A stretch of 64,000 bases of DNA, taken from contig NC_053044.1 in assembly GCF_003473485.1 (NCBI RefSeq), forward strand, positions 1,376,501 through 1,440,500, given 5' to 3'. Shown here piece after piece: positions 1 to 10,039 of this stretch. A model generated the notes under the pieces. The model was not told where the DNA came from, did no database searches, and worked only from the letters and a program-made list of their open reading frames with translations. Source of the stretch: Medicago truncatula (taxonomy: Eukaryota; Streptophyta; Magnoliopsida; Fabales; Fabaceae). How positions within the stretch are numbered: the first letter of the stretch is position 1; every line of letters starts with the position of its first letter. The position numbers and the translations under genes were made by a program.

Positions 1-545
1 CGACCGCCACCATAACGGCGGCCACAAATCTCCCTCACTTCTCTCTATCTCACCTCCACACTCCTTAACCACTACCACTTTCAAAAACGGTTTGAACAAG
101 GAGAAACCCTTTTGAGATAGGAAAAAGCAGAATGAATTGTGGATCAGATCTAGCTGGGGAAAATGGATAAACAGTGGTAACAGTTGTGAGATTCCAAAAA
201 TCTTCAAAAGTTTGAATTTTTATATCAAAATTGAATTATAGATTTTGTTGAGTAATTGGGGTTTTTTCCCCTAAACTATTACACACTCCGCGAAACTTTC
301 CTTCTTTCTTCCTCAAACGTGTTTGGGAGAAAAGAAAATGATTGAAACTTTTTTTTTGGCACCTCATCCATGGCATTTTTCTGTTTATTCGTAGGAAATT
401 GTGAGGGACATGTGTTGTAAGATCGTGATTAAGATTGTAGCCGGTGACGGAGGTGGTGGTGGCCGACGAGAAAGAAAGAGGGAGTGGTGGTGGTTAAGGA
501 GTGTGGAGAGGTTGTGGTGGTGAGATAGATAGAAGTGAGAGAGAT
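1..545. repeat. Inverted repeat, two CT/GA-rich arms about 85 bp long
   Basis: The first 85 bases (CT-rich, with CTCCTTAACCAC near the inner end) reappear as an imperfect reverse complement at about 450-545. The spacer between them is about 365 bp, giving a foldback structure. The left end is cut by the window edge. Bases 546-720 hold no gene; they include GGTACAAAAGAG near 615, which resembles the ends of the next element. Family unknown. Confidence 0.5.
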
Positions 546-730
546 CTGTTTGGAGATGAGAAGAGAGTAGTTGTGAGATGAAATTCCTAAAATGTCCCTT
601 GCCACATCAGCAGTGGTACAAAAGAGTGTACCAAAAGGGTGGTCTATGTATTTTTTTTCCCTAAAATATTGCATCTATTTTATCATTATAACCTTTCTTG
701 GACTATCTTACATTTTCTTAAGGCAAATTC

Positions 731-1122
731 TATGGTACACCCAATGAATTTGGATGTATCGGTACACCAAATTGTAAAATTAATAATAAATCAGTTGTTT
801 TTTTGAAGAAAAATAATTATTTTCTATCATTGACAACTAAGATAATTAAATTTTATTTACCAAAAGCTTCGACGAAATAAAATTTAATTTTTAAGAATTT
901 TTATTACTCATAACAATGAATATTGATTATTTTTTATGACAAAATGTAATTTTTTTTAATATAATCCTTATAAATAATGAAATGATGGTTTTTCTTATGA
1001 AATGATGTTTTTTAAAATATAAATATTGACAAATACATTTTTATTTCATTAAAGTGATCGTTAATTTATAAATTTTGTGCAACAAAAGTACCGGTACACT
1101 CAAAATTATAGGTGTACCATTT
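731..1122. mobile_element. MITE with GGTACACC-type terminal inverted repeats
   Basis: The left end (TATGGTACACCC, then a second GGTACACC near 771) is mirrored by the right end (ACCGGTACACTC, then GGTGTACCAT at about 1111-1122). Each terminus therefore carries the GGTAC motif twice, about 28 bp apart. The interior is AT-rich with no ORF. The target duplication could not be fixed by eye. Confidence 0.6.
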
Positions 1123-1433
1123 CCCTTTTCTTAATCTCTAAAAAGCAAATATTATTAGAATACGTTCCTGTGTATAAAGTTGGATATCTTGTTCACCACT
1201 CCTGAAAAACACGGATTTCTTTCCTAACAAGGGACCCACCGTTCAAACTTCACTGAATCAATATCATTTTTTTCATAAGCAAAAGATTCTTAGAGAGAGT
1301 ACAAGGAATCCTCCAACCTATGCAAAAAAAAAACTTGGATGAGTCACTAAAAATGTCATAATATATACACAAAATGTAAGTTGTAATAATCGTTAAACAC
1401 AAAGTCAAATTTATTTAGAATCTTTGGACGATA

Positions 1434-1692
1434 CTCCCTCCGTCCCTAAATAAATGATCTAGTTGACTCTTACATACATACCAATGCATATGTTTTATCT
1501 TTGATATCTTCAATTCTCTACTAAAAAAAAATTATAAAAATTTAATATTTTAAAAATACTCATCGAGACGAATCCAACAACATCTTACATGATATTATTT
1601 ATCTTTGTAAATTAGTAGAAAAGTATGGTCAAAGTATATCAAGTCAATAATGCATATTGTCAACTAGGTCATTTATTAAGGGACGGAAAGAG
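1434..1692. mobile_element. Stowaway MITE (family A)
   Basis: The element opens with CTCCCTCCGTCCCTAAATAA and closes with an imperfect inverse copy ending GGGACGGAAAGAG, flanked by TA at 1432-1433 and 1693-1694. About 35 bp of each end is inverted (GATCTAGTTGAC against GTCAACTAGGTC). A related copy lies at 8216-8473. It is non-coding. Stowaway MITEs are mobilised by mariner-like transposases such as the one encoded next door. Confidence 0.85.
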
Positions 1693-2171
1693 TATTTTGA
1701 AAAAACTGAGCTACATATTTTATGTACTACCTCAGTCCCTAATTATAAGACCCTTTTAAAAAAACACGGGTTTTAAGAAAGTTGATTATTTTGTTAAATT
1801 TGTTGACAAATGACATTTTTTTTCCATGTTTGCTCTTCTAATAATTGAAATCACAATTCACTATTTTCCTATATTAATTACCCACTACTACTTTTTTTAG
1901 TTACTTCCTCATATTAATTACCCACTACTACTTAAATGTAAAGTTGGGAAGGCCATTGCATAAAAAAAAATGAACGTGAATAACAACCACTACTACTTGA
2001 ATAACCATTCCATTTTTTTTTTGTCTACAAAAAAAATTGGAATCATTCTTTTTTTCCCAAAATTTCAAATTTGAAGCTCCAAACTTAAAATTTTTACGAA
2101 CAAATTTCTGGCGCTATTTTCAAATTTTTGGCGCTTTTTTTTTTTTAAGAACAAGGAGCATGAAACAACAA

Positions 2172-2179
2172 TATATAAA
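2172..2179 (+). promoter_or_regulatory. TATA box of the mariner transposase
   Basis: TATATAAA lies 47-54 bases upstream of the ATG at 2226, inside the 5' non-coding part of the element. Position and sequence fit a plant core promoter. No other upstream motif was assigned. Confidence 0.5.
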
Positions 2180-2225
2180 CATATAGAGAATTAAACATAT
2201 TCTTCATGAAAAATTATAGGAAGCC

Positions 2226-4046
2226 ATGGAACCACCTCTTAACATAGATTTAAACATCCCTTTTAATCCTGAAAGTGAAGAGGAAACAAATAATGATCCT
2301 GAACATTATGTGGAAGAAAGTGAATAGGAAATAGAGATTGTTATGTTTGATGAAGACCAACCACAAGAAGTTTATGACACCAACATTGCAGATATAGAGT
2401 ATGACTTTGAAGATAATGTTCAACATGTTAATGAGAGTGAACCTGAAGGAGTCCTTAATGCTGATGGTAATGTATTTCTTCTTTATTTAATTTCATTCAA
2501 ATTTTTGTTATCATTTGTTAGGAGTAATTACACACAATATGCATTTCAATATGAAGGAACAGATAATGGACGCAAGTTTTTAAGCAACGAAGAGCGTAAG
2601 GCCATTGCTCATCTTCTTTTGCAGCACAACCATGTAGGAAGACTGAAAAAAGGGACTAGAAAATTGATTGCGTCAATGTATTCAGTCTCTGTTAGTGTCA
2701 TTAAACGTATTTGGAAGAGAGCAAAACTCACAGGAGATGTGTCTCATAGGAAAACAACAAATTGTGGGCGAAAAAGGATTGAACTGGATCATGATCAATT
2801 TCTTCAAGTTCCATTATCAAAAAGGTCCAATACTTCAACTCTTAGCTTTACATTGGTTGTGGGGGTATAATGATCTTGATGCCATGCCACAAAGTAACTT
2901 TGTTTTTATGAAAATCATTAACTTTCAGTTAGCTTTATCATTTTTTTTAAATTACTACGTCAATGTTTACCATTTATGCTTAACATTGCTTGCACTTTAT
3001 CTTCTGTGTATTAATGTTGGAAATTGTTGGATAGGTCCACTTTGCGAGATTTAGCTGAAGCTTTGAAAATAAACAAGTCCAGTTTATCGAGAATGCAGAA
3101 GCGTGGATGTATAAAACGCCACACAAGTGCAATTAAGCCTTGCTTGACTGAAGCAAACAAGATAGAAAAACTAAAGTTTTGCTTGTCAATGTTGGATAGT
3201 AGTACAATGCCACATGATCCAACCTTCAAAACAATGCATAACATTGTACATATAGACGAAAAGTGGTTTTATATGACCAAAAAATCTATGAAGTATTACT
3301 TGCTACCGGATGAAGACGAGCCACACCGCACTTGCAAGAGCAAGAACTTTATCGGAAAGGTAATGTTCTTAACTGCAATTACCCGCCCAAGATTTGATGT
3401 TGAAGGGAACGAAACATTTTCTGGTAAAATAGGTGTTTTTCCGTTCATCTACAAAGAGCCAGCAAAGAGAAATAGTGTAAATAGAGTTGCAGGAACTCTT
3501 GAAACAAAATCCATCACTTCAGTCAATAGAGAAATTTGTAGAAAGTTTTTGATCGAAAAAGTTATTCCTGCCATAAAACAAAAGTGGCCAAGAGATGAAA
3601 TAGGCCAACCAATTTTCATTCAACAGGATAACGCAAGATGTCACGTCAATGAGAACGACATTGAATTTCGTCAAGCTGCCTCACAAGATGGGTTCGACAT
3701 TCGACTGATGTGTCAACCTCCCAATTCCCCTGAACTAAATGTCTTAGACCTTGGCTTCTTCAGTGCCATTCAATCACTGCAACATAAGGAAGCACCGAAG
3801 ACTATTGATGATCTAGTTGCGGCAGTGGAAAAATCATTTGAAATATTTCCATCCCACTTGAGCAATAAGATTTTCATATCACTACAAACATGTATGGTAG
3901 AAATAATGAAGGCAAAAGGTTCGAACAAATTCAGTATTCCACATATAAAGAAAGATGTTATGCAAAGACAAGGACGGCTACCGGTGTCTATCAAATGTGA
4001 TTCATCATTAGTGGAAGAAGTGCTTGATCATTTGAATTCGCATTAG
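2226..4046 (+). pseudogene. Mariner DD39D transposase, split by one intron and one nonsense codon
   Basis: This would be the cut-and-paste transposase of the MLE. Translation from ATG 2226 begins MEPPLNIDLN, hits TAG at 2325-2327, then stays open in the same frame to 2824. Here are the N-terminal acidic stretch and the first helix-turn-helix, with the plant MLE signature RKTTNCGRKRI. An intron 2825-3034 (AAAAG/GT ... TAG/G) joins in frame to the second HTH and the DDE core, ending at TAG 4044-4046. The catalytic Asp residues are visible in HIDEKWF, IQQDNARCH and NVLDLGFF, with exactly 39 residues between the second and third (plant-specific DD39D). The stretch about 2467-2521 looks intron-like, but removing it would break the frame, so it is kept. 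With a single stop near the N-terminus the gene is recent; an internal ATG at 2343 could still give a product lacking about 39 residues. Status: probably defective, core intact. Confidence 0.85.
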
Positions 4047-4531
4047 TATATTTGATTTGTACTTTTTGCTTTTGATCCCAGAAAAGCTGCAATAGATAAC
4101 AACAAAGTACTTGCATAGTAAAAGGAATAATGCTAGTAGTGGTAGTACTAGAACTGTGTATGACAGCTGTGTGTAACCGTTTGATCATGTGTTGAAAACA
4201 AGGAATGCTGTTGTATCACTAGGCTATATAATGCCTCTTTTATTCAATAAAATGCAAGCAAATGATTAATCAAGTTAGATGTTAGTATAGCTATAGTCTT
4301 TTCTGCTAAAAGTTCTCTCTTTTATTCCTCAATTATTCTGCTCTTCTCACACTATGTCAGCACAAACATTCTGTGCGCATCCAAAACTCTTTTTATTCAT
4401 AATTGGTGTCTCTTTTCATTCAAAACAAAGTACAGAAAATGGATACAGCTGACATAATATAACCATTAATAAAACCTATCAAGATAAATCCTACAAAAAG
4501 TCATCAACAATTGTTTCTTCTCCTTTTCTTC

Positions 4532-4834
4532 TTAGCTGTCATTTTCATAATCATCCTCGGGAAATTTGTTTAAATCAAAGTGTGGAAAGGGACAATCTTC
4601 AATGTTGTTGGACTGAACTTCATCACCCAGCTCTTCAAATGCAACAACTTCCAAGGAATCCTCAACAATCTCCCCTTCAACACCTTCCATGGAATCTTCA
4701 GCAATTTCCATTATATGATCTTCAAAGGAATCATCAGCAACTTCAAGACCTTCAAAGGAATCCTCAACCATCTCCACTTCAACATCTTCCATAGAATCTT
4801 CAGCAAGTTCCATTGCAAGCACTTTGACAGACAT
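4532..4834 (-). CDS. Unknown acidic protein with 12-residue repeats, inside the MLE
   Basis: A 100-residue ORF read from ATG at 4834 (MSVKVLAME) to TGA at 4532. It lies on the strand opposite the transposase and converges with it. The body is five imperfect repeats of about 12 residues built on EDS(M/F/L)E-x-(V/L)E, almost without basic residues. It then ends with FDLNKFPEDDYENDS, in which DLNKFP matches the DLNxxP form of the plant EAR repression motif. The transposase N-terminus also carries a DLN stretch (IDLNIPF). A longer reading to 4936 adds only a poly-T-encoded Phe run and is not favoured. A minus-strand AATAAA lies downstream at about 4392-4397. No homologue is recognised; it may be an element-encoded accessory protein, a captured gene or a minisatellite that happens to be open. 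Confidence 0.4.
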   Translation of the reverse strand: MSVKVLAMELAEDSMEDVEVEMVEDSFEGLEVADDSFEDHIMEIAEDSMEGVEGEIVEDSLEVVAFEELGDEVQSNNIEDCPFPHFDLNKFPEDDYENDS

Positions 4835-5982
4835 TATAAGTAAAAAAAAAAAAAAAAAAAATTGAACCAAAGAGGTACATGAATAAATTCTCACGTAAAA
4901 AAAAAAAATCTTGGGAGTTACCACTGTTTGGGACATGAATATAAGGCAGCCTTCAGTGCATCAATTGAGAGTTCCCACGTAAACTTATTGCTCTTTTTTT
5001 TATCAAAGGAAAAAAGAATTTATTGCTTTTCAAAAAAATATGTAGAGTAAATAGGGGTAATTGTGTAAAGAAAAAATTAATGCACTTGAAAATATCAAAA
5101 GGGTCTTATAAAAAGGGACAATTTTTTTTCTAAAAGGGTCCTATAATAATAGACGGAGGTAGTATATTATAAACTATGAAACTACAAAATATTAAAGTAA
5201 AACATGTGAGTCTACTCAAACACTTTCTTAATAAGTGGGGTGATGCAATAAAGAAGCGAGCTTTCGGCCGCTAAATTTTTTCACATTGCTAAATTTCGTT
5301 GGTTGATCCCTCGGAAGATTGTGGAAAATGTAGATCATGGTAAAAAAAAACCTGCATATGTTTCGAAGAAAACAATTCATAAATATGTTGACAAGGAGAA
5401 TGCATACGGCATAGCATCCTCCAAGGCTTTTGAAGTGCCACTTGTTATTACTCATGTTGAAAATTTTGTTGATAATGACGACATTGTTGATGCAAATGAC
5501 GCGACTCATGATGGTACTGATGACGTTAATGTTGATGCAATTGGTGTGACCTATGATGCAAATGTTGTTACTAATGATGAAACTATCGCTATTAATGAAA
5601 CATATATTACACCTCAAGCACCTCCTTTGAATCGTGACACAAAGGTTCATTTTGAATTGTTTACTGCCTCTGAGGAAGATGCACAAGCAACACAAACGTC
5701 AACCATGTTTACTCAAATTGAGCAGCATCCTAAGGCCTAAGCAATACTTTCCAATTTGCTTTATTAAATATCACCTATGAATTTGTGGATATATCCCCAT
5801 TGGTTGGACAACTTGTCCAACCAGGTATAAAACCTATTCTTGAGCTGGTGCAATCTGAGACCGTTGAAGTTGAATCTCCTTTTGAGAGGCCACCCCCATA
5901 TAACTTTGAAGCATGTGAAATTCCTATTCCATATGTTGATATGCATCGAGATTTGGTATAAGTGGAAAGTGTGACCAACAAG

Positions 5983-8139
5983 TGTAACGCCCACTTTCGT
6001 TTAATCGTTTATTTAATCGAGTTTAGGTGATTATATTATATTTATATAATATATGTATGATTTTGATATGTTTTGATGATTTGTGGTGATTTTGGTGATT
6101 TGATCGATGACGTGTTAAGTTATGAGTATTGAAGGATTTGATTATGATATGGGAATTATTTTATTGTTGAATAAAATAAAGATTTGAAAATAATATAAAA
6201 TATTTAGTTGAGGGCTGTTTTGATATTTTAGATAGTCTTGGGGGAGAAAGTGAGATAAGATAAGTAATTAGAAAAAGATATAAATAGGAGAAGACCTAAT
6301 ATTTTAGAAACTCATTGTACGTGAAAACTTTTGGAAAAGGGAGAAAAAGCTTAGAAGGGAGAAGAGCATAGAGAGAGCTGCGATTTCTTCATAACCAGGT
6401 AAGGGTGAGACTAGTAATTCAATAGCATTGATTGTTGTAATTCTGATGATTAGTTGACCAAGTTAGGATTGATTTAGAGAAGTTTTGGAATTAGGTCAAA
6501 GCCCTAAAAATTGATGATCAAACGGTAAAACTTGTTTAGATTGATGTAAGAACCGTCCTATAACCTTAGAACATGTTTAGGATGAATTCTGGAATCAAAA
6601 TTAGGCTTTGAACCATGTTGTGTGAGGGATTTTTGAGAAAAACCCTAGTCTGCCCGTGCTTCTGTTCATCGCTCGCCACGGCGAGTGATGATCCTCGCCT
6701 CGCGAGTGATGAACTTCATCGCTCGCCACGCGAGCCCCTTTCCTTCGCCTCGCGAGTTGTTTGGTTCAACTCGCCATGGCGAGCAACCTTCCTCGCCTCG
6801 CGAGCTTAGGCAGAGTGCATGTCATATTTCGTGTTTCGACCTTTTTAGTTGAATCTTGTATGCCTTTGAGTACCTGAACTTACCTAGTATTGATTAGGAA
6901 TGAATGTAGGATCAGAGGGAACCCAGAACAAGCTTAGTTGTGAGTTGAGTGGTGCTCGCCATGGCGAGTAAGTACTCTCGCCTCGCGAGTACAACCAGGA
7001 TGAACTTGATTATGTGTTTGTGCGATCTGTGTCGCGCTTTTTGGTCCAGAGTGAACCCCTAATTGGTAATGAAACCTTATGATAACGTTTAATGCAGTCT
7101 GTAAAGCTATTGAGTTAAGTTGATATTATTTGAGCATGATTAAGGTATTATGCAATATGTAAGATATAATTGAAATGATTATGATTCTAGTAAATTGTTG
7201 TTGATATATTGATATCTCCTTGCTGTTATGCGACTTGACTATGCTGCTGCTGTTATTTAACTGAGTATGCAATGTTTATATATGAATATAATGAAAATGA
7301 TGACGTTTTGCATCAAGTTATTGAATGCACATGATTACGATGATTATGATGTTTTGTTCATATGTGTCCATGCATAGCATAACATTGAGCTTAGTCCTCA
7401 CCACGAAAATTAGGAGCTTTGTCCTCCGCACGTTTTATAGGAGCTTTGTCCTCCGCACGATTAAAGTATATTAATACTTATGATGACGATTGGTACCACA
7501 TGCATATAAGGAGTCTAGGAGCATTGTCACATTGTCATGATTAAGATGCCTTGTTGATAATGAATGGATATGTGATTATGTGATAAGTGTTATTTGATTA
7601 TGTTATGTTGTTTATAATGATTGGTTATATGATTACGTGATAACTGTTTAGCATTTATGCAAAGTTAATAATGGAATGATTGATGTTAATTTATGATTCG
7701 CAATTACATTGATTAATGTTATTTTATTATGAAATCTCACCCCTTCTGCTTGAAAATGTTGCCCTTCGTATGGGTAACTTGCAGGTGATCGTGCTTAGTG
7801 TGCAGTTGCTTCGTGAGTTGGCCTTGCCTTCACTGTGTCGTCTAGGTCGCTCTGATACGTAACGGGATGGGGTTATATGCTATAACATGCTTCATTCTCT
7901 TACGTGGATAATATGTTATTTTTATTATGTTATGGAATATGAACTATTTTGATGGGGCCTACGTGCCAAACTGATTTATGATTTTGAATTAAATATTCCG
8001 CTGCTATGTTAAAGATATTGTGAAGGTTAAATTATTATTTAACTGTTTTTGGATTACGTTTCTATGTGATATCCCGTTTATGGTTTTTACTCTGATAATT
8101 GTTTAAGAAATTTGTATATTGGGAAAACGGGGTGTTACA
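5983..8139. mobile_element. Solo LTR, 2157 bp, probably Gypsy/chromovirus type
   Basis: The segment starts TGTAACGCCC and ends GGGTGTTACA, so its termini are inverted and it begins TG and ends CA. It is flanked by the perfect 5-bp duplication ACAAG (5978-5982 and 8140-8144). No internal coding region, PBS or PPT accompanies it, so it is a solo LTR left by recombination. A TATA motif (TATAAATA, 6280-6287) marks the likely LTR promoter in plus orientation. TGTAACRCCC...GGGTGTTACA ends and a length near 2 kb fit Tekay/Del-type chromoviruses; that assignment is inference. Open reading frames inside (for example 6615-6809) are chance. Confidence 0.8.
6668..6990. repeat. Cluster of CTCGCC/GGCGAG palindromes inside the solo LTR
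   Basis: Short self-complementary units recur in an otherwise AT-rich LTR: CTCGCCACGGCGAG, CTCGCCTCGCGAG, CTCGCCATGGCGAG and variants, about eight times between 6668 and 6808 and again near 6956-6990. They alternate between a GGCGAG half and a CGCGAG half. The block is markedly CpG-rich compared with its surroundings. Confidence 0.75.
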
Positions 8140-8215
8140 ACAAGCCTGCTCATAATCTATCCAACTACCCTCCACATAGTTGTCATGTTTTACAAAAAGA
8201 CCTTGTGTTGGCGTA

Positions 8216-8473
8216 GATCCTTGCTTCGTCCATAATATTTGATACAGTTGACCTTATTACACATGTCAATGCATAATTTTGAGCTTAAATATCTTAAATA
8301 ATATATTAGAAAAAATTATAAAAATTTGATATTTTGAAAATACTTGAGAAAAATCTAACGACATCTTATATGATATCATTTATCTTTGTATATTAGTAAA
8401 AAAATATGGTAAAATTAAGTTAGATCAAAATTACACATTTTCAAATGGGTCATCTATTGCGGAACGGAGGGAA
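8216..8473. mobile_element. Stowaway MITE (family A, second copy)
   Basis: It is flanked by TA (8214-8215 and 8474-8475) and ends GGAACGGAGGGAA. Its interior matches the 1434-1692 copy (ATATCATTTATCTTTGTATA), so the two belong to one family. The left terminus is diverged (TTGCTTCGTCC). Confidence 0.75.
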
Positions 8474-8821
8474 TATAAACAATGAAAATGTTGACTCTGA
8501 GATTTTCACTCCTCGCGTCTCGAAGAGCCAAAAAAACGAACTTAATTGAGCTGGCCTACCAAACCGGTTCGATGGGTTCACCTCAATGAATATTCATGAA
8601 AGGTATTGAGTGTGCGGATTTGATAGCAACACAACACAATATAGTTGACATTCTTGGATGGGATGATGTGCCTTCTTTTATTAAGGAGGTATTTTTAGAG
8701 ACGCTTCGGTTTGCCAAATTTTCGTTTTCCTTCTTTTTTTGTAATGAGAACTACAAATTAGATAATGTTATTTTAATCTAACCTTGGTCATTCTTAGAAA
8801 TGAATTTTTTAAAAGAATTTA

Positions 8822-9106
8822 CTTGCTCCGCCCAGTTTAATTGAGTCATTTTCTCATTTCACACAGATTAAGAAAAGCGTATAAATGAAAGAGAGAGAAA
8901 AATAATTTTGAATGCCTTTATCAAGTATTGGTGCATTCTTCTTTATCATAAATGTAAAGTAGAATATATTGAATTGGGAGTGGTGAAAGTAGTATTAATT
9001 AGAGTTATAAAGGAAAAAAGTAATTAATATTGAAAAGTGAAATGACTCAATTATTTTAGAACAACTTTTTTTTGCAAATGACTCAGTTATTATGGGACGG
9101 AGGGAG
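8822..9106. mobile_element. Stowaway MITE (family B)
   Basis: The left end CTTGCTCCGCCCAGTTTAAT and right end TATGGGACGGAGGGAG form TIRs that continue into TTGAGTCATTT/AAATGACTCAG. TA flanks lie at 8820-8821 and 9107-9108. It is non-coding. Confidence 0.75.
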
Positions 9107-9112
9107 TATATA

Positions 9113-9570
9113 CTCCCTCTGTCCTAAAATATAAGCAAAAAAATCTCATATTCTTTGTCTCAAAATATAAGCAAAAAAGACCAATTTTTATGTTATTATT
9201 ATGTTTTTTCAAACAAATCATCTTTTTCAATGTAAAATTAAATGCAAATTGCATTCAATTTGTTCTTCTTTTTATTTTCTCCATAATTTTTAACCAATAA
9301 AAATTATTTTTACATCTTTCCATGAAACTTATTCCAAGGAGAACACAAAAAATAATATCTCAAAACACTAAGTATTAGTTTTCTTAATAAGTGTGAATTA
9401 ATGTTTTTTTCTTATAAAGTATGTTTTATGAAGAAAAAAATGATCGGTTCAATTATTTTATAGCTAAACAGTAGAACTTTCGTTTTTTGAGAGGAACTAT
9501 TCATATAAAATAATTGTTTTGAACCGTTGGAAAAGGTGAAATAATAAAGTTCTTCATATCATTCCTTCAA
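9113..9570. repeat. One-ended Stowaway relic
   Basis: CTCCCTCTGTCCTAAAATAT starts directly after TATATA, abutting the previous MITE. The AAAATATAAGCAAAAAA segment is repeated 36 bp further on (9157-9179). No matching right terminus is found, so the copy is truncated. From 9570 to 9890 nothing is recognised; an AGTTCTTCATATCAT motif repeats at about 9550 and 9582. Confidence 0.5.
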
Positions 9571-9899
9571 AAAAAAAAAAAAGTTCTTCATATCATAAAA
9601 TTTGTAAATGGGTCCAATGCATCATTTCTTAACAAAGTTTGGAGGTCGTTAGGAAGAGACTGGTGAATCAGGATGTCGTTCCCAATTTGTAATTTAGGTA
9701 TAGGTATATACTAAAAAAAACTTTAAAAAAAATATGCAATTGCTGCACGTTGATAATGGACCAAAATTGGTATTACCAAAGAGAATATATTTACTCAATC
9801 TCAATTTATTCAATAGAACTCACAATAAGCCTATGCGTTCTCAAATTATTTAATAGTACAATCAATATTTTAGTATACCTACGAAATTTATTAATCTAT

Positions 9900-9995
9900 T
9901 TTTTAGTGGTGGCCAGGGTTTGAATTCTGAACCTTACATTATATATTATTATGCATTATTCATACCCATTGAGTTAAGCTCACGAGAACGACATT
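9900..9995 (-). mobile_element. tRNA-derived SINE fragment
   Basis: Read on the minus strand, a box-A-like GAGCTTAACTCAATGGG (about 9980-9965) is followed by a box-B-like GGTTCAGAATTC (about 9930). This is the spacing of the tRNA-like head of common legume SINEs. The tail is not resolved. Confidence 0.5.
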
Positions 9996-10039
9996 TATTA
10001 ATCTAACCAACATCAAAGCTCACTATCAATAAAATAGGT

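Larger units (their letters stand above)
1727..5162 (+). mobile_element. Mariner-like element (MLE), potentially autonomous parent of Stowaway MITEs
   Basis: The 3436-bp element is bounded by TA (1725-1726 and 5163-5164). Its ends are inverted: CTACCTCAGTCCCTAATTAT on the left against the complement of ATAATAGACGGAGGTAG on the right, both followed by the AGACCCTTTT/GGACCCTTTT block. It carries a TATA box, a DD39D transposase on the plus strand, an AATAAA signal at 4246-4251 and a converging acidic ORF on the minus strand. A second, inner copy of the terminal motif (AAAAGGGTCTTATAAAAAGG) sits at about 5095-5115, so the right end is doubled. Its TIRs are of the same class as the neighbouring Stowaway MITEs. 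Confidence 0.85.
5175..8800 (+). pseudogene. Decayed coding sequence of unknown origin, interrupted by a solo LTR and a MITE
   Basis: An open stretch at 5303-5740 (from MIPRKIVENVDHGKK; Asp/Asn/Val-rich middle; end FTQIEQHPKA) is followed in another frame by 5757-5982, with one TAA at 5959-5961. The latter frame continues after the solo LTR at 8145-8215 (TNKPAHNLSNYPPHSCHVL). Beyond the MITE, 8476-8700 gives more open but frame-broken sequence, including CADLIATQHNIVDILGWDD. The uninterrupted codon bias across the LTR insertion point supports a former gene or transposon ORF. The family is not recognised; a retroelement gag/pol tail or a transposase accessory protein are both possible. Confidence 0.4.

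Noticed and set aside
4580..4843. Two plus-strand ORFs opposite the acidic-repeat ORF
   Set aside because: A short-unit repeat leaves several frames open at once; neither has an upstream promoter, and both lie antisense within the transposon 3' part.
5228..5695. 155-residue minus-strand ORF
   Set aside because: Shadow of the plus-strand relic ORF at 5303-5740; Cys/Ile/Asn-rich with no recognisable pattern.
6615..6809. ORF in the CpG-rich part of the solo LTR
   Set aside because: It is created by the palindromic CTCGCC repeats and lies within an LTR with no other coding signal.
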